From assembly GCA_905147135.1 (NCBI GenBank), contig LR990056.1, forward strand, positions 14,518,001 through 14,582,000: 64,000 nucleotides of DNA. Reading direction: 5' to 3'. Shown here one piece after another: positions 11,201 to 20,600 of the stretch; position 1 is the first letter of the stretch; every line of letters starts with the position of its first letter. The notes beneath the pieces are model-generated. The model was not told the origin of the DNA. It did not search any database and worked only from the letters and a program-made list of their open reading frames with translations. Source of the DNA: Blastobasis lacticolella. Taxonomy: Eukaryota; Arthropoda; Insecta; Lepidoptera; Blastobasidae. The position numbers were made by a program, and so were the translations under genes.

Positions 11201-14200
11201 TTAAGTTATTTTCATTAAGACTGTTTAAAATATTTTTTATAATTGAATATATTGCAAGCGACGTAGATTTATTTTTTTGAAAGCCGAATTGATTGATGTC
11301 TATTATTTGAAATCTATTACAAAAATCTATCATTCTTTTGTGCATACATTTTTCAAAAATTTTGGATAGGATAGGTATGAGTGTAATTGGCCGATAATTA
11401 TTTATATCTCTATTATCTCCTTTCCCTTTGTACAGTGGCTTTACCAAAGATTGTTTTAAAGAATCCGGAAACACTCCCGACGAGAATGATAGATTAATAA
11501 GGTATGTCAAAATAGATAATATTTCAGGTACACAATCCCTGATTACTTTAGTACAAAGTTCATCATAACCTTCAGAGTTTGTCCTATTTAGAGACAAAAC
11601 TTCTCGTCTGACTTCCTCTTCAGACATTGGCCTCAGAAACATAGAGTTTGCAATACTCCTATTTGCTACAAATGAGGTTTTACTAGTGGCATTCGAATTT
11701 TTAACTATATCAATAAAATAATCGTTAAACTCAGTTGCAATATTTAAAGGATCTGTGTATATTTTATTATTAATTTTAATGCTATTTATATCATTTACAG
11801 TCCGTGTATTATTCATTTCATTTTTTATTACAGTCCATGAAGCTCTGCATTTATTTTTACTTTTGTATATAAACTTAGTATTTGATATTCTTTTAGATTG
11901 ATATATACATTTTTTCAGAATTTTAGAGTATATTAAATATTTATTTTTACTATTAACTGTTTTATGTTTATAATATAAAAATCTTAAGTTACGTTTAATT
12001 TTAGAACTAGTTTTTAGACCTTTGCTCATCCATGTTTGCGGGCCACTGTCATTAATTTTTATTTTATATTTTACTTTTGGAAAACATAGCTTGTAAAAAA
12101 GACAGAAGAGCTCGTGAAACTCATCGAAAGCATGGTTCATATCCGAATGATTATAGACTTCAGACCATGACAGCTGCTGTAAAATATTCCTAAATTTTAA
12201 AATATTTTCTTTACTATAATCTCTTTTTGAAATAAAGTAAGAATTAATATTATTTTTAACTTTCTGCTCCAATGGGAACTGCAATAATTGTGCAGTTTCG
12301 TGATCAGAGAGATGAAGAGGTAGAACTTCTGCTACCGCTTCTGGTATGTTACTTAAAATGTGGTCTATACAGGATGACTTTCTTGTAGGCACATTAATAT
12401 GTATTTTTAGATTATAACTGCTAACAATGTCACGCAAATTGTCATGAATTGAGCTACTTTTTAAAGTGTCGATGTTGAAGTCTCCCGTGATAATTAATTT
12501 GGTTGTAAGCAGGTTAAATTTTTTTGAAATTTCATCCAGCATACAATCAAGTTTTTTCAAAAAGACCTTTGGATCTGATGAAGGTGTTCGAAAGATGCAT
12601 ACTATTAGTAAACCATTATTTTTAATCTCTATACCGCAACATTCAAATATTTTTTCAACAGCAATTTTTTTTAGGAATGCTAGTTCCTCATATTGTGTTC
12701 CTTTTTTTGCCAATATGCAAGTACCTCCTCTTTTCTGGTCTCTAGAGAAATTCGTTACGTGGCTATAGTCAACGATATTGAGATATTGAGCACAACTTCT
12801 GTTCAAGAAAGTTTCTGACAAACATATTAAATCAGGTTGCTTTTTTATACTTTTTAGCTCTTGAATAGTTAATTCTAGTATTTCTGTTTTGCTTAATACA
12901 CTCGCTATGTTCTGATGCAGTATTCTAAAAGTGTTTTCATTTACAGATTGACTGTCACTGGCTGATTTAGTCACGAAAAAACGCATTACGGCTGTCGTTA
13001 ATTGGAGCGTAATAATACGGGATTGTACCTTTCTTAGCTCTACGTTGGTTTTCGGGACTATCAATAGAGTCCATATTAAGAATTTTCACAGAGTTATTTC
13101 GAAAATAATACGGTATTGTACCCTTTTTCCAATTTTCGGATTTACATTTTTTGCTTAGTCCTTCACGGTTGATATAAGTCTTTAATTTCTTATAATCTAA
13201 ATACTTATCATTATAGTCAATGCAATCAATTTTGTGATTAATTAGTTTGTACATGTCAGATAGCTGATTAGATATTAAGTTATATTTAAGAAAATGACAA
13301 TTTATGAATTTATTACACATGTTCTCTATTTTATTATTTAACATTTGTGTATTCAAATGTATATTACAAATTACACTTATTACAATTATAGTATTCATGT
13401 CAAATTTGTTTAATAATGATTTTAATTCATTTAAGACCGTTATTGGGTTAGAGTCATGTTCCCCAACACATACAATGAGTTTGTCACTTGAGTTGAGTTG
13501 GTTGTTCCAACAGTCACGAAGAATCTGTGTTGTGGGCGCACCGGGCTTTATTTCGCCTTGAATATGATAGTGTTCATACTTTGTGTTGTTTCTGTCGTAT
13601 ATTAGTGCTGATGATAGTCCAATACATTGTTTCCCACCATAAATTAAAAGCTTCCTTTTGTTACACGGAAACACTTGAGTTTTAGAAAACTTAGGATGGG
13701 GTGTCACCATCGTGTCATCTATTGTTACAATTTTAGAATGTCTCTGAGTAGTAAGTTCAAGTTCCAAATTTTTAATTTGGCGTTCTAGTTTTTCTATTTC
13801 TCCCTTGGCACTTTTTATATCATTATGCAGCTCTTTTATGATAGTTTGAAGTCGTTTTAATTCATTTCTTTCGCTCAACGGTGAACTGTGTGAATGAGGA
13901 TAAAGTGAGGGTTGTTTACTTGGACTTGTTGATACGTGCAAGTCCATCGCTTGAACGGTGCGTACCGTCCTGCTGTTTTCACAGGAAAGAAAACCTATAT
14001 TTTTATTAATAAGTTTCTGTTTGGCAGGTGTCCGACATAGGTCTTTTAATACGCAATTTTCCTTTGTTAATTTTGTAATCACTGTTTTTAATTCGTTATT
14101 CTCCAATATAATTATTTCTAGTTCGTTCTGGGTGGCGTCCAAGTCGCTTGTAAGTTTCTCAACTTTTTCGTTCAGTTCTTGAACCCTTGTATTATCTGAA

Positions 14201-17148
14201 TTAAAATTTTCAAGACTTATAGAGAGCCTCTCAGTTAATAACAGAGATTCGTCGGAAGATTTGTCGCTAAGTATATGTGAATCATTCTGTTGTGTGTTTT
14301 GTGAAATCGTGGAAGAATTTAAACTGGTTTTAACAGGCGACTTTCCGTATATTTTCGTAGGTTTTATATTAGTTTTTGTTCTAAGTATCATTCTTGACGA
14401 GACTTTTGTAGGTATAGGTTTACTGTTACACGACTTGCACATCCATTGTTTCTTCTTTTCCTTATCTCTTAAGCTAAAAAGCTTTTCTGATACACCTGCG
14501 CAATCAAAATCATAAATATTCTTGCATGTGGAACATACTAAGGAGCCCCTTTTATCAACAGGAGTTTTACATTTACAGCAATTTACAAAAACAATTTTTG
14601 GCGCATTCTTAGTTGCCATTGCGTATGTAAGTGTATGCAGGAGTAAAAAGGAAAATTTCAAAATCCGAGAATCGAACCCGGGTCTACGCAGATTTTACAA
14701 CACGAGTCATACTATTTCGTGTCCACTACTCAGGCTTGGATGAAGATGCATGTAGGGAAAAAATAAAAAAATATTAGCAATCCGAGGATCGAACCCGGGT
14801 CTTCGCTGTTTGTATGACACGAGTCGGATACTGTTTTGTGTCCACTACTCAGACTTGAACGTTACTGTTGAAATTCTCGTATAGTACCGACACCACTTTC
14901 TATTGCTTTGTGCACTTGTATTTGTGGCTTGTCGTTGTGGGTATATGAAATTTATAGTCACTCATTGTTATAGTACAAGTACGTTGTTCTATTGCCGGTC
15001 AAAGTCCACTGTTTTCGATATGTGATTGTTTCTTAATTGCACTGTTTTACACTTGTTCCACTTATGAATAATTATTGTAAATTAGTTGTATTTGGTCAGT
15101 ATTTTCCTATAGTTTATTTATTTTCTTTTATTTTGAGACACTTTAATATGCTCTTAGTTACGATTTTTTACTTTTCGTTATTTTAGTTATTTTGGCACTA
15201 TTTTCGTCACCCACACTTATACACTATATTTAGATCACTAGTCACGATTTTATTAGGTCAAAACACAAATATAAGCAGTTTATGTATATTAAATGGTAAT
15301 TAACGTAGGAGCTATTTGTTTACTTAACAGCGCCCTCTGGCGGAACTCGCTAACTGTATTAGGAGGCACACGTAACGAGTGGCGAGCTCATTGCGGTGCT
15401 GAAGTCCCATCCAGTTCCGGGACATTGCGAACATTCCTTAACCTTGGTGATCGGTCTCGCAAGCATACTGCTACTAGAGCAGTGTCACTGCAATCATAAC
15501 TGTAATCAAATTTTATAGTTTTGTATTTAATTTTAGGATATTTGGAGGCTTTGAACCAGAGCGGCAGTTTTCCTGATGAAACTGACAAGACGGCTAAGGT
15601 ACGATACTTACTTAAATGTTATTTTATACGTTACTAGCTTTGGTTTGCCACTGTCTTCGTTCGCATAAAATTCTGGTATATTTGTAATAAAAGTCCTTTC
15701 TTCCCCATTTGCCATAATATCTTCTTGACATATTTCACTAAAATCGCTATAGCAGTTTAAGGTGGGTTTCGACGGTGCGTAATGTTACGGCCGGACGCCG
15801 CCCCACCGGTCGGGCCGCACCGACTTATTGTGGAAAAGGTTGCGTCCATGGTAGAGCAGATATGTCACAAACTTATATGAACTGGTGACGGCGTCGCTGT
15901 CGTTGACAACAAAGTGACATTTCAAATTGACGACACTTAGTTCCAGAACCAATACATATGTACGAGATTTCTGTGGCGGCGACGTACAATGAGCGTGGAG
16001 GGCATGCCCATAATCATCAATTACATTCACTCTTTCTGACTCACTGCCACAGTTTACTCTTCTATTCACGTGATGTCCAGATTCCAGTTCATTTGAAATG
16101 TGATTGTCTCAGTGTTTTATCCGGTGTGTCCTGGAGTCTACTGGAGTGGCGTCCATGGATGGAGAGCTCAACCCTTCTCGCGCAGCGGTGGTCTTCGCGT
16201 TTGCGCGTAAGGGAGACGCTGTAAAGGACCTAGAAGATATGGCTAAGAGCTGCAGTGATAGGCGTAAGCAATAAAAATAATCATGTTGGCGTTAATGTAA
16301 CGGTTGTGCTCTCGTGCAAGAGGGCCCGGGGTCCGCCTTGACAAAAATTCAGGATTTGACAGATCAGGTAATTACAGTGGCGCGGCTGCTGTCTGATCTC
16401 CGTGACTCCGAGGCTACGTGATCACGATGTTTTCCTTCACAGTATGAGCATCGGTTAGTATTCAACTAATGTACATAACTCAGAAAAGAGTTATTGGTAC
16501 ATAGTCGCAGCGGGATCCAACAAGGTACTTCTGGCTTACGAGTCTGATACCCTAACCGCTCGACCACCGACGCTCCTAACACCGGTGAACAGAATAAAAA
16601 TAATTATGTATGTATCATATACTAATTGGCAACGATCGTGCGACCATGGTCGTGCGACGAGCGGTTTTGAGGTCTCCTTTTGGTCGGGCGACCATGGTCG
16701 CACATCATCATCATCACAGTCTACTGCAGGACTTAGGGCCTCTCCCACGTATAGGGGAGGTTATTGCCAAAATGTCCACTCATGGCAGGCGGTTTGGAGA
16801 TCGCAGTGTTGTGAATATAACAATTGAAAACGCTGCTACTCATTTTCCACCAAACGGAGACTTTAGATCTTTTGCCACGAAAACATTAGTCGCCTTGTCC
16901 AACACACACGTGTAAGGGGTTGGTGCTATTCTACTCTGTCGGACACCACACGGCCAATACATGGTCGCACGATCGTTGCCAATTAGGACAGCGTCTATAC
17001 TAATATAAAAAAAAACTTGTTGCGGTAATAAATCTTATGAAAATAAATTTCGCATTTTTCAGAGGAACCATGTAAATGTGAGAAGGCTTATCAGTTCCTG
17101 AAATGTCTTATGGAAATGGAGATAAAAACATTAGAAGGAAAGCAGTAA
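8239..17148 (+). CDS. Odorant-binding protein, classic six-cysteine type
   Basis: Small secreted ligand carrier of insect sensillum lymph. The exons are 8239-8452, 15537-15598, 16113-16263 and 17063-17148, all with GT/AG borders. The junction phases (1, 0, 1) match exactly and the 513 nt reading frame gives 170 aa. A 20-residue signal peptide (MLQTIFVLALVLSTFSVIKS) is followed by an unusual ~35-residue Lys/Glu/Asn linker. The cysteine spacing is C1-x29-C2-x3-C3-x41-C4-x8-C5-x8-C6, the classic insect OBP pattern. C2-C3 is CFIRC, C6 lies in FLKC, and an extra Cys sits two residues before C5. The FPDET and SMDGELNP segments are also typical. AATAAA occurs at 17308 and 17513. Intron 1 is 7.1 kb and holds two LINE insertions. 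The gene faces GR-B tail to tail. Family assignment is firm; the ligand is unknown. Confidence 0.93.
8965..9681 (+). pseudogene. 5'-truncated LINE: 3' end of reverse transcriptase ORF, 3' UTR and A-rich tail
   Basis: The open frame to TGA at 9615-9617 encodes the region after the RT palm (KLGVLNRSRRYF, MEYGSHLW, LDSVQRR, RTIRMWNELPA), the usual C-terminus of CR1/jockey-group RTs. The 3' UTR has 'accactttccatcaggtgg' and ends attaaaaaaaa at about 9675. The same 3' UTR recurs as short fragments near 48.7, 53.2 and 59.1 kb. The RT catalytic part is missing, so the insertion is dead on arrival. It sits in intron 1 of the OBP gene. Confidence 0.8.
9901..9945 (-). repeat. 3'-terminal 7-bp tandem repeat of the LINE
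   Basis: About five copies of attcata on the plus strand, (tatgaat)n on the LINE strand, sit at the 3' end of the element. Short tandem repeats instead of poly(A) are characteristic of CR1/L2-type LINE 3' ends. Confidence 0.75.
10047..13064 (-). CDS. LINE ORF2: AP endonuclease and reverse transcriptase
   Basis: 1005 codons with no stop. The N-terminal apurinic-like endonuclease shows RILHQNIAS, LSETFL, GDFNID, SCIDHIL and SDHETAQ, the expected catalytic and metal-binding blocks. The RT follows with [40 protein letters not shown] and NLDKTNYM. The catalytic FADD is intact. The C-terminal segment (MAYHSYVESVFRYGIVIWG) matches the post-palm region of CR1/jockey-group elements. The frame overlaps the end of ORF1 by 98 nt in another frame, so termination-reinitiation or an internal start is likely. 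It nicks target DNA and primes reverse transcription in family members. Confidence 0.9.
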   Translation of the reverse strand: MIVPKTNVELRKVQSRIITLQLTTAVMRFFVTKSASDSQSVNENTFRILHQNIASVLSKTEILELTIQELKSIKKQPDLICLSETFLNRSCAQYLNIVDYSHVTNFSRDQKRGGTCILAKKGTQYEELAFLKKIAVEKIFECCGIEIKNNGLLIVCIFRTPSSDPKVFLKKLDCMLDEISKKFNLLTTKLIITGDFNIDTLKSSSIHDNLRDIVSSYNLKIHINVPTRKSSCIDHILSNIPEAVAEVLPLHLSDHETAQLLQFPLEQKVKNNINSYFISKRDYSKENILKFRNILQQLSWSEVYNHSDMNHAFDEFHELFCLFYKLCFPKVKYKIKINDSGPQTWMSKGLKTSSKIKRNLRFLYYKHKTVNSKNKYLIYSKILKKCIYQSKRISNTKFIYKSKNKCRASWTVIKNEMNNTRTVNDINSIKINNKIYTDPLNIATEFNDYFIDIVKNSNATSKTSFVANRSIANSMFLRPMSEEEVRREVLSLNRTNSEGYDELCTKVIRDCVPEILSILTYLINLSFSSGVFPDSLKQSLVKPLYKGKGDNRDINNYRPITLIPILSKIFEKCMHKRMIDFCNRFQIIDINQFGFQKNKSTSLAIYSIIKNILNSLNENNLTTCLFLDLSKAFDFVSHDLLLQKLESLGFRGNTLQWIGSYLQNRQQRVLITQLDKNMEVKVFTSHIRYNKCGVPQGSVLGPILFLLYVNDIVQVSGHACTLFADDISLVVTSNKNNANNNMILTHESDINNLLSNIINWLNNNNLQINLDKTNYMQFHKTKDKINLHINYDGTIINEIDQTKFLGLILDKNINWKAQVDCICSKINRFVYALKRLKNTTNIKTALMAYHSYVESVFRYGIVIWGNCCEMNRVFIAQKKCIRALYGIAPDVSCKPYFIRLGILTIPSLYIYEICVFVRQHAYLFTRVCDISKREQRDPNRLVLTINPKSAKYNKSCLVMCIKIYNKLPNYFKSLNDILFRKKLKNWLCVQAFYTIKEFTDNKLYT
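12967..14661 (-). CDS. LINE ORF1: PHD-like finger, coiled coil and SGNH/esterase-like domain
   Basis: An open frame of 564 codons. The better start is the ATG at 14619 (MATKNAPK), because the upstream ATG at 14661 falls inside the tRNA-like repeat. An N-terminal Cys cluster (CCKCKTP, CSTCKNIYDFDC, WMCKSC) has the PHD-type C4HC3 order. A long helical heptad-like region (KLTSDLDATQNELEIIILE, LKRLQTIIKELHNDIK) follows, then a fold with KPGAPTTQI and VCVGEHDSN. These correspond to esterase blocks, but the usual GDS and GxND residues appear altered. CR1 ORF1 proteins carry such domains for RNA binding and particle formation. The C-terminus carries a duplicated KKGTIPYY motif straddling the ORF2 start. 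Confidence 0.85.
   Translation of the reverse strand: MKFSFLLLHTLTYAMATKNAPKIVFVNCCKCKTPVDKRGSLVCSTCKNIYDFDCAGVSEKLFSLRDKEKKKQWMCKSCNSKPIPTKVSSRMILRTKTNIKPTKIYGKSPVKTSLNSSTISQNTQQNDSHILSDKSSDESLLLTERLSISLENFNSDNTRVQELNEKVEKLTSDLDATQNELEIIILENNELKTVITKLTKENCVLKDLCRTPAKQKLINKNIGFLSCENSRTVRTVQAMDLHVSTSPSKQPSLYPHSHSSPLSERNELKRLQTIIKELHNDIKSAKGEIEKLERQIKNLELELTTQRHSKIVTIDDTMVTPHPKFSKTQVFPCNKRKLLIYGGKQCIGLSSALIYDRNNTKYEHYHIQGEIKPGAPTTQILRDCWNNQLNSSDKLIVCVGEHDSNPITVLNELKSLLNKFDMNTIIVISVICNIHLNTQMLNNKIENMCNKFINCHFLKYNLISNQLSDMYKLINHKIDCIDYNDKYLDYKKLKTYINREGLSKKCKSENWKKGTIPYYFRNNSVKILNMDSIDSPENQRRAKKGTIPYYYAPINDSRNAFFRD
14661..14857 (-). repeat. Two tandem tRNA-like units in the LINE 5' region
   Basis: Units at about 14661-14737 and 14778-14857 each carry, on the LINE strand, a B-box-like gggttcgatyctcgg. 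This folds into a 5-bp T-arm-like stem. Upstream is 'gagtagtggacac', a poor A-box match, and 'gactcgtgt' lies between. The units are alike but not identical. They resemble SINE heads and could be an internal pol III-like promoter or the source of a SINE head. Confidence 0.6.
15325..15415 (+). repeat. Dispersed repeat shared with 45.15 kb
   Basis: 'ggcacacgtaacgagtggc' and its flanks recur inverted at about 45120-45192. It begins with a gcgccctctggcgg palindrome-like block. It lies in intron 1 of the OBP gene, 120 bp upstream of exon 2; it may mark the 5' end of the CR1-like LINE or an older insertion. Confidence 0.5.
16280..16577 (-). mobile_element. tRNA-derived SINE
   Basis: The same family as the copy at 1976-2337, with a more degraded head (its B-box is damaged at 'gcagcgggatccaacaagg'). 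It lies in intron 3 of the OBP gene, starting about 15 bp after the exon 3 donor. Confidence 0.75.
16620..16990. mobile_element. Small inverted-repeat element interrupted by the ~250 bp repeat
   Basis: The ends 'attggcaacgatcgtgcgac' and its reverse complement frame the unit. Inside, from about 16700 to 16958, sits a plus-oriented copy of the ~250 bp repeat running to 'ggacaccacacggcc'. The outer element is broken within the palindromic 'ccatggtcgcac' word, consistent with a nested insertion. It lies in intron 3 of the OBP gene. Confidence 0.65.
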
Positions 17149-17601
17149 CTCGTTGGACAGGACAAATCTACGTTACAGTTAGGACAATGACATTATTATC
17201 TTTAATTAGTACAATTTAGTAGGTACCTAGTATTACAGCAGTGGAAGGCATTAAAAACGTATTTTTGATGTCGTAATTATGTTTATTTATTTTTGTTTCC
17301 TCTAAGTAATAAATATATCTATTCTGCGTTCATTTATAACAGTCCAAGATATTCACAAAAAGAGCGATATATGATCCAATTTCAAATCACCTGTAAAAAC
17401 TAAAAAATATTTACTGGTAAGTTAAGTATGTAACTGAAAATAAGGTACACAATTTTTAGGCTTGTTTTATTTTAGGTTTAATTAATTATTTAATGTTTTA
17501 ATACTTAAATTCAATAAAGCTATGAGTGTAGAAGTACTAGTATACTAGATACTATTAGTCTACTAGTTTTATACTAAGAACCTATAAATAAACGAGCAGC
17601 T
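17149..17601. other. Shared 3' intergenic space between OBP and GR-B
   Basis: The two stop codons face each other 453 bp apart. Poly(A) signals occur on the plus strand at 17308 and 17513 and on the minus strand at 17466-17471. Use of the distal plus signal would make the transcripts overlap. Confidence 0.7.
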
Positions 17602-20600
17602 TTACAAAGTCTGAAATTGAACTATGATTACGAGATACGTGGTTACTGCGCCAAAAATCTGAAACAAAAATGTAGAAATAAATAAAAGTTCACCGAGTTT
17701 CATACAAGGAATGGAAGGTAATGAAAGATACAACAGTATTAATTTTCTGTGTTAATTTTATTGGTGTCATTAGTTCCTATGAGCACCTTCCGAGACTATC
17801 ATCAGACCAGCTCCATGGTACCATATTAATGCATTGTCATGCAAGCCACATAGGTTTACCAAACAGCACAATCGGATACCAGCAAATAGTCGTAAAATGG
17901 TTTGCAAAGTTACATACATACGAACAGTGCAAGTTAGATCTTGTAAAAAAGAAAGCTACTGGCAAAGAAAAGGAAATGAAAGCAATAATCATTCAATATT
18001 CCCCACATACCGTAGAAAGGAGTCCCCTAGACAGTACGCACATGCCCATCGGTGTATAGGATACTCTGTTCAGCGCCACCTGTCGGCAGAACAGGTCCAA
18101 CTCCGCCGCCATCGGATCACTCAAAGTCACGCGGCTCATCAACTGACTGATTATCAGCTGAATGCTGTCCATCTGGAGGTCAAAAATTTCGCATATCAAT
18201 AAACGAAAACATTAATAGTCTACAAAATCACGGTAATAGATGATAACTATTGAACGTGAGTAGATACGAAGTAAATCCAATGTTAAGGGAGGCTAGCACA
18301 AAATTCTTAAATGCATTTAATCTGCTATTTAAACAAAAAACTTAATCCAAAAAAACGTTAGACGTCATTCTCAAATGTGTTTAAGAATTTGGTGCAAGCC
18401 GGGCTAAGTATGTAATGGATGTAATAGAAAGGAAAAAGTAGGCATATTGCTAAGACGGACGAAAAGAGTCCTACAATGGATATCCAGGGCGGATACTAGG
18501 TGCCGCGGAAGACCACCGACGTTGTGTCGGGTGAAAGAAAGAAGCGGAGAGAGGCCTAGATCCTGGGATTAGATAATCGAAAAGCCGCTATGATGATGAT
18601 AACCGAAATTGAGCCTCTTTTACAGTAGTGTAGGGTCTTCTGATAATATACTTGAAAAAGCTTGGTAAATGCGAAACAGAAATACTACAAAGAAACTAGG
18701 TTGTCTGCCCACAATTTTTAGTTCAATTAAGTGAATATACTTAATAGTGGTGTGTTGTGCCGCCACCTCAAAGAATAGCACCACCCCATCTCTTCCCGTG
18801 GGTGTCGTAAGAGGCGACTAAGGGACAAATCCGAAAGGTGGGCAGCAGCATCTTTCTGGGTAGATTTACATCAACTGCACTGCGATCTCCAACCCGCCTG
18901 CCAAGCGTGGAGATTATGGCAATGACCTCCCCTTTCGTGGGAGAGGCCCGAAGTCCTGCAGTGGACTGTTATGGGCTGTGATGATGATGATGACTTAATA
19001 GTAAGTAATTATTATCGCCAAAGGATACCTGTAACACCAGGGCGGTCGCGAATTCGGTCAGAGGTGCCGATTTCAGAAAGCTGTAGTCTCTTGAAGGCCC
19101 CAACGTCCAACCGACTCGGTAATAATGAATCGCTTTATTTTTAAAAAACAAATTAATATTTTTTTATCCATAAAAGGCCAAAAAGTCAATACAAATAGTA
19201 CAAAGTATATTTATTTTTAAATATATTTGTATGTATAGTATTTATTATAATATAATATATGTTTATTCTATCTTGCTGTAGTTAGTATTGTATTAAGGTA
19301 AATTACAATCTTTCATCACGCTTTTACTTACTCACTTTCTGCATGGTCTACTGGTTGACTGGAAGATAAAGCCTTAATGGTCTTAAGTCCGCCAATTGTG
19401 TTATTGTTCAATAAAGTTTTATGTCGAGCGAGGACTGGCTCTGTCTGGTATTGTCGGACATGGTCCGGCCGTTGTCGGCTGGGGTGGGTGTGTTGCGGCC
19501 ATGGGGCGGCCAACATGTCACTGTGTGTATCCTTGCGATTAAAGATAAATATATGCAATGTCCTACTCAAATAAGAAATTTTGACTTTGACTTTTGAAAT
19601 AAATAAATAATACCGCCGCAGAACATCATTCAACCAGGAATTCTTTTTTGAACGGCCCAAGCGTTTCTACGCTGAATGGCGCAAATATGTAATCGCCACC
19701 GAGACTACCATATTTGCGCCGCTTGGCGTTCTTAGCAGCTGTAACGGCACCAGCTGCAGCCTGACACGCGGTCCCTGGAAGATGGGACGGCGCAAGGGTA
19801 TCGATGCATGTAGCATCCCAAACCAGAGGTCGTCCCAGTTTCCAAGTGGCGAGTGTCATTCCGTCGGGCCTCTTACCATCGTCGCGGGCTAACCCACACG
19901 GTTCTAGCACCGCGGCGGGTGCACCAGCGGAGGTAAAGGCCCGGCGGATCACGTCATTAAGTTTCGCGTGTCGAGAAATGGGACGTGCGCTCCTGCCGCA
20001 AGACAGGCCGTGGAAATGAGATTAATACCTCTATCGCCGACTTAAACCCTGGCTCCACGACAGCAAGCAGCGTCGCGACATGGAAGCCACACCACGTCAA
20101 CTGCATGATTCCCGATTGAATCCCTTGAGGATTTACTGTAAAAGAGAAAATAGTCGTTTCAGATTTATATTTTTGAAATGAGCAAGAAGCAACGTACTTT
20201 CCATGATTCTTTCCTAATATCATAGTTTTTCTTTGTATAAGATTAACAAAACATGTAAAATAAATGATAAATATACAGGGTGTTTCATAATACATGTATA
20301 AAGCCGAAAGGGTGTTAAAGTATAGCTTGCAAAGAGTACACTGGCGACTTCATATTATCCAGACATTGAATTTTAATTTTTATAAAAAATCTTCGTTTTT
20401 AAAGAAAAATAACCATATCGACTACGCTGATGCGCAGCTCTATTTCAAGTTGATGATCCTAGAAGGAGAAGTTTAACCTTTTAAATTAAAATTACAGTAT
20501 TTTTTTGTACAGAACCCTCAAACCAAAAAATACAAAACGGCTAATTTAGATCTCCTTAATATCCCATTGCGCCTAGTACTATGAACTTGAGTGACCTTTT

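Larger units (their letters stand above)
9903..14870 (-). mobile_element. Apparently intact CR1-like non-LTR retrotransposon
   Basis: Two long, uninterrupted, overlapping minus-strand ORFs are bounded at the 3' end by a short-period terminal repeat and at the 5' end by at least the two tRNA-like repeats near 14.66-14.86 kb. The exact 5' end is not visible to me; the LINE may extend further upstream toward 15.2 kb. An ORF1 with a PHD-like finger and an esterase-like domain, an AP-endonuclease/RT ORF2 and a tandem-repeat 3' end fit the CR1/L2 group. It is inserted antisense in intron 1 of the OBP gene. Confidence 0.85.

Noticed and set aside
14778..14857. Genuine tRNA gene in the LINE 5' region
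   Set aside because: Only the T-arm folds well; no acceptor stem, and the unit is tandemly duplicated within the element.
15330..15345. Insulator (CTCF-type) site at gcgccctctggcgg
   Set aside because: One core mismatch and similar gcgccatct words occur in several SINE copies here, so the match is most simply repeat-derived.
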